DNA of 64,000 nt from assembly GCF_052076105.1 (NCBI RefSeq), contig NZ_CP197245.1, positions 2,170,001 to 2,234,000 on the forward strand. The letters run 5' to 3'. Positions within the stretch are counted from its first letter, which is position 1, and each line of letters opens with the position of its first letter. The notes under the pieces were generated by a model. It made no database searches and was not told the origin of the DNA. It was given only the letters and a program-made list of their open reading frames with translations. Shown here one piece after another: positions 60,182 through 64,000 of this stretch. The DNA comes from Tardiphaga sp052076105 (GTDB lineage Bacteria; Pseudomonadota; Alphaproteobacteria; Rhizobiales; Xanthobacteraceae). Position numbers and translations under genes: made by a program.

Positions 60182-61840
60182 ATGAATTCGCGAGGGATCT
60201 TTCCGCCAGCGCAGTGGCTTTCCGGATACAAGGCGGACTGGATTCGTTACGACATGATTGCGGGCGTCACGCTTGCCGCCTACGCGATCCCGGTATCGCT
60301 CGCCTATGCCGCACTTGCTGGTCTGCCGCCACAGGTCGGCATCTACGGCTACATGTTGGGCGGCATAGGCTATGCGTTGCTGGGGTCTTCGCGACAACTC
60401 GCTGTCGGCCCCACTTCGGCGATCTCGCTAATGGTCGCCGCCACGGTCGGAGCGCTCGCTGCGGGCGACGCGCTTCGCTATATGCAGATTGCGAGTATAG
60501 CGGCCTTGGCCGTTGCGTGCCTCTGCGTGATTGCCTGGATTTTCCGGCTAAGCATGCTGGTGCGCCTGATCAGCGACAGCATTCTGGTCGGCTTCAAGGC
60601 TGGCGCCGGCCTGACCATCATCATGACGCAGTTGCCGAGCCTGTTTGGCGTTGCCGGCGGCGGACGAAATTTCTTTGATCGCGTTGTTACACTTGTTTCG
60701 CAACTCGGCGGCACACAGTGGATCGTGCTTGCGATCGGGCTTGTTGCGATCCTGCTGCTTCAGGGCGAACGTCTATGGCCCGGCAGGCCGGTGGGACTTG
60801 CGGTCGTGATCCTCTCGGTCATTGTCGCAACGGTGCTCGGCTTGCCGGCTCTCGGCATTCCCGTCACCGGCGAAATTCCCAAGGGCTTGCCGAGCATCGC
60901 CGTGCCGACCTTCGGGTTGCTGGAGTTCGACGAACTGTTTCCTCTCGCTGCCGGCATTATGTTGCTTGCTTATGTCGAAGGGGTCGCGGCTGCACGCAGT
61001 TTTGCGGCGAAACACGGTTACGTCATCGATGTGCGACAGGAGTTTTTGGGGCTGGGTGCGGCGAATATGGCAGTAGCGTTCGGCCACGGCTATCCCGTTG
61101 CGGGAGGACTATCGCAATCCGCCGTCAATGATCAGGCCGGCGCGAAGACGCCACTCGCTCTCATTATTTGTTCGGGCACACTGGCCATCTGCCTGCTCTT
61201 TCTCACGGACTTGCTGACTAATTTACCCAAAGCGGTGCTTGCCGCGATCGTGTGCACGGCGGTTTACAGACTGATTGATATTGCCGCGCTTACGCGAATG
61301 TGGCGCATCAGCCGGATCGACTTCTATGCAGCAGCGATTGCTCTCGTGTCCGTGCTGATGCTGGGAATCCTTCAGGGTATCCTGCTGGCAGCACTGGCCT
61401 CCATTTTCCTGTTACTGGCGCGCGCCTCGCAGCCGAACGTCGCAATTCTGGGGCGCCTGCCAGGAACAGGCCGATATGCCGATAGTGCGCGACATTCTGA
61501 CGTGGAGCCCATTGCTGGTGTGCTCGCTTTCCGCCCGGAGGCCTCGTTACTCTACATCAATGCGGAGACGGTGATGGAAATCGTGTTGGCAAGGGTTCGG
61601 GCATTGCCGGACACCAAGACTGTTGTCTGCGGCCTCTCGTCGTCGCCCTTCATCGATCTCGCGGGCGTAAAAATGCTTCACGACCTCCATGGCCAGCTTG
61701 TTTCTCGCGGCATCGCCTTCGAGATCGTCGGCGCTCGCGGCCAGGTTCGGGATGTCTTGCAAGCCGATGGTTTTGCGGAAAAGACCGACAGTGCCAATTG
61801 GACCCGCAGGATGGATAGTATGCTTGGCGATCTGATGTGA
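60182..61840 (+). CDS. SulP family anion transporter with STAS domain
   Basis: 552 residues: a transmembrane domain of the SLC26/SulP fold (PVSLAYAALAGLPPQVGIYGYMLGGIGYALLGSSRQLAVGPTSAISLM) and a C-terminal STAS domain (about 440-545). The ligand may be sulfate, bicarbonate or a dicarboxylate. With the DUF1275 gene it forms an operon behind FixK box 7, so anion uptake under low oxygen is implied. GGAGG lies 7 bp before the ATG. Confidence 0.92.
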   Translation: MNSRGIFPPAQWLSGYKADWIRYDMIAGVTLAAYAIPVSLAYAALAGLPPQVGIYGYMLGGIGYALLGSSRQLAVGPTSAISLMVAATVGALAAGDALRYMQIASIAALAVACLCVIAWIFRLSMLVRLISDSILVGFKAGAGLTIIMTQLPSLFGVAGGGRNFFDRVVTLVSQLGGTQWIVLAIGLVAILLLQGERLWPGRPVGLAVVILSVIVATVLGLPALGIPVTGEIPKGLPSIAVPTFGLLEFDELFPLAAGIMLLAYVEGVAAARSFAAKHGYVIDVRQEFLGLGAANMAVAFGHGYPVAGGLSQSAVNDQAGAKTPLALIICSGTLAICLLFLTDLLTNLPKAVLAAIVCTAVYRLIDIAALTRMWRISRIDFYAAAIALVSVLMLGILQGILLAALASIFLLLARASQPNVAILGRLPGTGRYADSARHSDVEPIAGVLAFRPEASLLYINAETVMEIVLARVRALPDTKTVVCGLSSSPFIDLAGVKMLHDLHGQLVSRGIAFEIVGARGQVRDVLQADGFAEKTDSANWTRRMDSMLGDLM

Positions 61841-61893
61841 AAGCGATCTTGTTGCGCTGCGACGCGGATCGTCGCTCATAAGGCTTGGTTGCG

Positions 61894-61907
61894 TTGACTT
61901 GGATCAA
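61894..61907 (+). promoter_or_regulatory. FixK/FNR box 8
   Basis: TTGACTTGGATCAA (TTGAC-N4-ATCAA), centred 170 bp before the secreted protein gene at 62070, farther than the other boxes. Confidence 0.65.
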
Positions 61908-62069
61908 CAGACGTTTGTCGGAATGGCACAAGGATCGGCCGAATTAATCGACACCCCGGAGGTACGACATCTCCAGGAGTGACTACACCATACCGCCCTT
62001 TATCGTCCGGGCGATCGGATAGTTCGCGATGATCCTGGCTCAATAGCTCAGTCTCACAACCAGAAGGGA

Positions 62070-62513
62070 ATGAAAGTTATGCGAAAGTTCAGCCTCTATG
62101 CAGTTGTCGCCGTCGTACTCGCTGGAGTCGCAGGTTTCAGCACGCCGTCGCGCGCCGATATGGGCCAGGTTGCCGTGATATTCACCAAGGGCGGATTCAT
62201 CGTCGGGGTTGGCGGCGGCGAGGGCGTGCTGAAGTATCGCGGCAAGACGTATCCATTCACGGTCTCGGGTATGAGTGTCGGTTTCACGATTGGCGCCTCA
62301 ACCACCAAGCTTGTCGGTCGTGCGATCAATTTGAGAGGGCCGGCGTCAATCGAAGGCAGTTATGCGGTGGTTGGAGCGGGTGGCGCGGTGGCGGCCGGAG
62401 CCGGAGGTGTGCAATTGCAGAATGGCAATGGCGTGATCCTGCAGCTCAGCGGCCCCAAAGTCGGCGCCGAAATATCCGCTGCCGTCGGTGGGGTCACGAT
62501 ACGGTTGAAGTAG
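62070..62513 (+). CDS. Secreted Gly-rich hypothetical protein
   Basis: 147 residues with a signal peptide (1-29, SRA). The mature part is Gly/Val-rich with repeating short strands (FTKGGFIVGVGGGEGVLKYRGKTY...). This pattern loosely recalls SYLF or EipA (DUF1134) envelope proteins, but no firm assignment is made. FixK box 8 is upstream, and a hairpin follows the stop. Confidence 0.65.
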   Translation: MKVMRKFSLYAVVAVVLAGVAGFSTPSRADMGQVAVIFTKGGFIVGVGGGEGVLKYRGKTYPFTVSGMSVGFTIGASTTKLVGRAINLRGPASIEGSYAVVGAGGAVAAGAGGVQLQNGNGVILQLSGPKVGAEISAAVGGVTIRLK

Positions 62514-62521
62514 GCAGGAGC

Positions 62522-62552
62522 CGAACGGGTCGCGCAGTACGCGGCCCGTTCG
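62522..62552. terminator. Hairpin between convergent genes
   Basis: A 13-bp stem with one mismatch (62522-62534 with 62540-62552) and a 5-base loop lies between the secreted protein gene and ppk2. There is no strong T-run on either side, so termination is uncertain. Confidence 0.45.
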
Positions 62553-62554
62553 CT

Positions 62555-63355
62555 TCAGTACCGGGTCTCGACGAATTTCATGCGGCGCAAGCCGGCCTGA
62601 TCGTTGTAGCGCCCCTTATTGGATCGCTTTGCCAGCTTGATCTTCTTTCGCGCGATCTTCTTGTAAGGGATCGTCTTGAGGATATGCCAGATGATGTTGA
62701 GCCGGGCTCGCCGCTTGTCGTCGGATCGGACCAGTCGCCATGGCGCATGCTTCGTATCGGTCGCGTTGAACATCATGTCGCGTGCTCGGGAATAGTCGTA
62801 CCAGCGATTGAACGACTCAGTGTCCATCGGGCTTAGCTTCCATTGCCGTAGCGGGTCATCGATGCGCGCCTTGAACCGTTGCTCCTGCTCCTCCATCCCG
62901 ACCTCAAGCCATAGCTTGATCAGGATGATGCCAGCATCCACTGCAAATTTCTCAACCAGTGGGCACAATTCGAGGAAACGTTTGTGTTCGGCCGGGCTGC
63001 AGAAGCCCATGACATATTCGACGCCGGCGCGATTGTACCAGCTGCGGTCGAAGATCACGATCTCACCGCCCGCCGGGAATTGCTCGATGTAGCGCTGAAG
63101 AAACAACTGGGATTTTTGCCTGTCAGACGGCGCGGGCAGGGCGCAGACGCGGAAAACCCGCGGGCTCACTTTTTCTGTCAGGGCCTTGATCGAGCCGCCC
63201 TTGCCGGCGGCGTCGCGTCCCTCAAAAATCACGATGACTTTCAGGTTCTTCGCCTTCACCCATTCCTGCAAATGACAAAGTTCGACCTGAAGCTTTTCCA
63301 GCTGCTTCTCGTAATCCTTGCGCTTCAGCCGCTCCGTCGGGACGATAGCTGACAT
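62555..63355 (-). CDS. ppk2: Polyphosphate kinase 2
   Basis: 266 residues of the PPK2 family, which transfers phosphate between polyphosphate and nucleotides (usually making GTP/ATP from polyP). Walker A is FEGRDAAGKGGSIKAL (residues about 45-60) and the lid/Walker B block is FDRSWYNRAGVEYVMGFC. Size fits a single-domain class I enzyme. It follows a 151-residue gene by 37 bp; both probably depend on FixK box 9. It could supply NTPs from polyP when respiration stops. Confidence 0.93.
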   Translation of the reverse strand: MSAIVPTERLKRKDYEKQLEKLQVELCHLQEWVKAKNLKVIVIFEGRDAAGKGGSIKALTEKVSPRVFRVCALPAPSDRQKSQLFLQRYIEQFPAGGEIVIFDRSWYNRAGVEYVMGFCSPAEHKRFLELCPLVEKFAVDAGIILIKLWLEVGMEEQEQRFKARIDDPLRQWKLSPMDTESFNRWYDYSRARDMMFNATDTKHAPWRLVRSDDKRRARLNIIWHILKTIPYKKIARKKIKLAKRSNKGRYNDQAGLRRMKFVETRY

Positions 63356-63392
63356 GTCATGGCTCCATGATCAGTCTGGAACGAGCAAACGC

Positions 63393-63848
63393 TCAATCTC
63401 CCCAGGAAATGGTGATGCCGATGTCGCCGGGCATGCCGCCGGGATAGTCGATGGTCTGGTAACCGATGCGATAGCCGCGCGGCTGCAGATAGTCGCTCCA
63501 GAGCTGGAAGATCTCAGCTGGAATTCCCGTTAGCGTTTTTTCCCACCCCTTTTCTTGCTGATTAATGGCCCGGCCCTTGTCGGTGCACAGGGAGTTGGGA
63601 AAGCGGTAGACCTGAACTTCCGTCAAGCCGTTTCGCACTGCCCGCTGGATGATGGTTGAGGCCAGCTGGACTTTCTCGGCTTCGCTCTTCCCGGACGGCT
63701 GGCTGAGCCGTTCGATCAGAGCGCGCTTTTCAGCGTCAGCAGCGGCGGCGATGCGCGCATATTGGTCAGCCGCCTCGGCCTCTTTAAGCGCCGCCTCTTT
63801 GCGGATCTGGGTGGCAGTAGGGATGAGATCGTCGATGCTGCGAGACAT
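63393..63848 (-). CDS. Uncharacterised protein linked to ppk2
   Basis: 151 residues: an N-terminal charged helical segment with coiled-coil character (residues about 15-60). The C-terminal domain (about 70-150) ends YPGGMPGDIGITISWGD. Not recognised. It is the first gene of a FixK-box operon with ppk2. Strict pairing with ppk2 would suggest a modulator of polyP metabolism, but this is inference. Confidence 0.72.
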   Translation of the reverse strand: MSRSIDDLIPTATQIRKEAALKEAEAADQYARIAAAADAEKRALIERLSQPSGKSEAEKVQLASTIIQRAVRNGLTEVQVYRFPNSLCTDKGRAINQQEKGWEKTLTGIPAEIFQLWSDYLQPRGYRIGYQTIDYPGGMPGDIGITISWGD

Positions 63849-63917
63849 GATTGAAAGCTCCTGGTGGCTGTCGGCTTCAACGCTGCCGCAAGGTTAGGTA
63901 CGGCCGGCCGCACTTTG

Positions 63918-63931
63918 TTGATCCAAATCAA
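63918..63931 (-). promoter_or_regulatory. FixK/FNR box 9
   Basis: TTGATCCAAATCAA, perfect TTGAT-N4-ATCAA, centred about 76 bp before the start at 63848. Confidence 0.8.
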
Positions 63932-64000
63932 GCTGACCGCGCCGTGGGAAGGCACGGTGCAGAACGCGGCTGCGGAATGTTTGGGCCAGCGGCAGGGAGA

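Overview
The window is a high-GC alphaproteobacterial chromosome segment with dense short operons. It most resembles the Bradyrhizobium/Rhodopseudomonas/Tardiphaga group (Nitrobacteraceae): a FixJ-like and a FixK-like regulator, TTGAN6TCAA operators, IalB, DUF930 and Omp25-type proteins, an ACC deaminase with an AcdR-type regulator, and dispersed palindromic repeats with a GTCGTCCCCGCG core. The assignment rests on gene content and recalled protein similarity, not on a search. No rRNA, tRNA, CRISPR array, transposase or phage gene was seen.

Bases 1-17.8 kb form a sulfur (and possibly nitrate) assimilation region. It starts with the 3' part of a NrtA/NasS-type nitrate-binding protein. Then come cysH divergent from cysD-cysNC (sulfate activation and APS reduction), a NirA/CysI-type siroheme reductase translationally coupled to an unusual Fe-S/flavin reductase, two complete ABC transporters of the sulfonate/nitrate type, an acyl-CoA-dehydrogenase-fold oxidoreductase, an SsuD-like FMN monooxygenase and a third binding protein. 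Together these would import organosulfur compounds, release sulfite and reduce it to sulfide.

Bases 18-30 kb hold nitrogen and carbon scavenging genes: aliphatic amidase amiE, the 5-oxoprolinase operon pxpBCA, a RraA-like protein, a cupin, acdR/acdS (ACC deaminase and its Lrp-type regulator with two palindromic candidate operators), a periplasmic PheC-like protein, an amidase and a 2-hydroxyacid dehydrogenase. Bases 30-38.9 kb are mostly small, secreted or hypothetical proteins (Spy-like, DUF930, zinc-ribbon, beta-barrel), a LysR regulator, and a polytopic membrane protein in an apparently AT-richer stretch.

Bases 39-64 kb are the most interesting part: a low-oxygen island. Nine FNR/FixK-type boxes lie in intergenic DNA (one overlaps a stop codon), seven of them about 60-85 bp before a start codon and three shared by divergent genes. 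The island encodes a cysteine-free FixK-like regulator and an orphan FixJ-like response regulator. Its metabolic core is a DUF3141 protein with a PhaC-like cysteine nucleophile box, Pta, AckA, FabI, a MaoC/PhaJ-like hydratase, a two-subunit CoA transferase, a phasin and four or more alpha/beta hydrolases. Around these lie a Ca2+/H+ antiporter, AI-2E family protein, GNAT, HD-domain protein, minimal K+ channel, SulP permease, DUF1275 protein and PPK2 polyphosphate kinase. The inferred role is acyl-CoA or polyhydroxyalkanoate turnover coupled to ATP formation through acyl phosphate, with ion and polyphosphate homeostasis, when oxygen is short.
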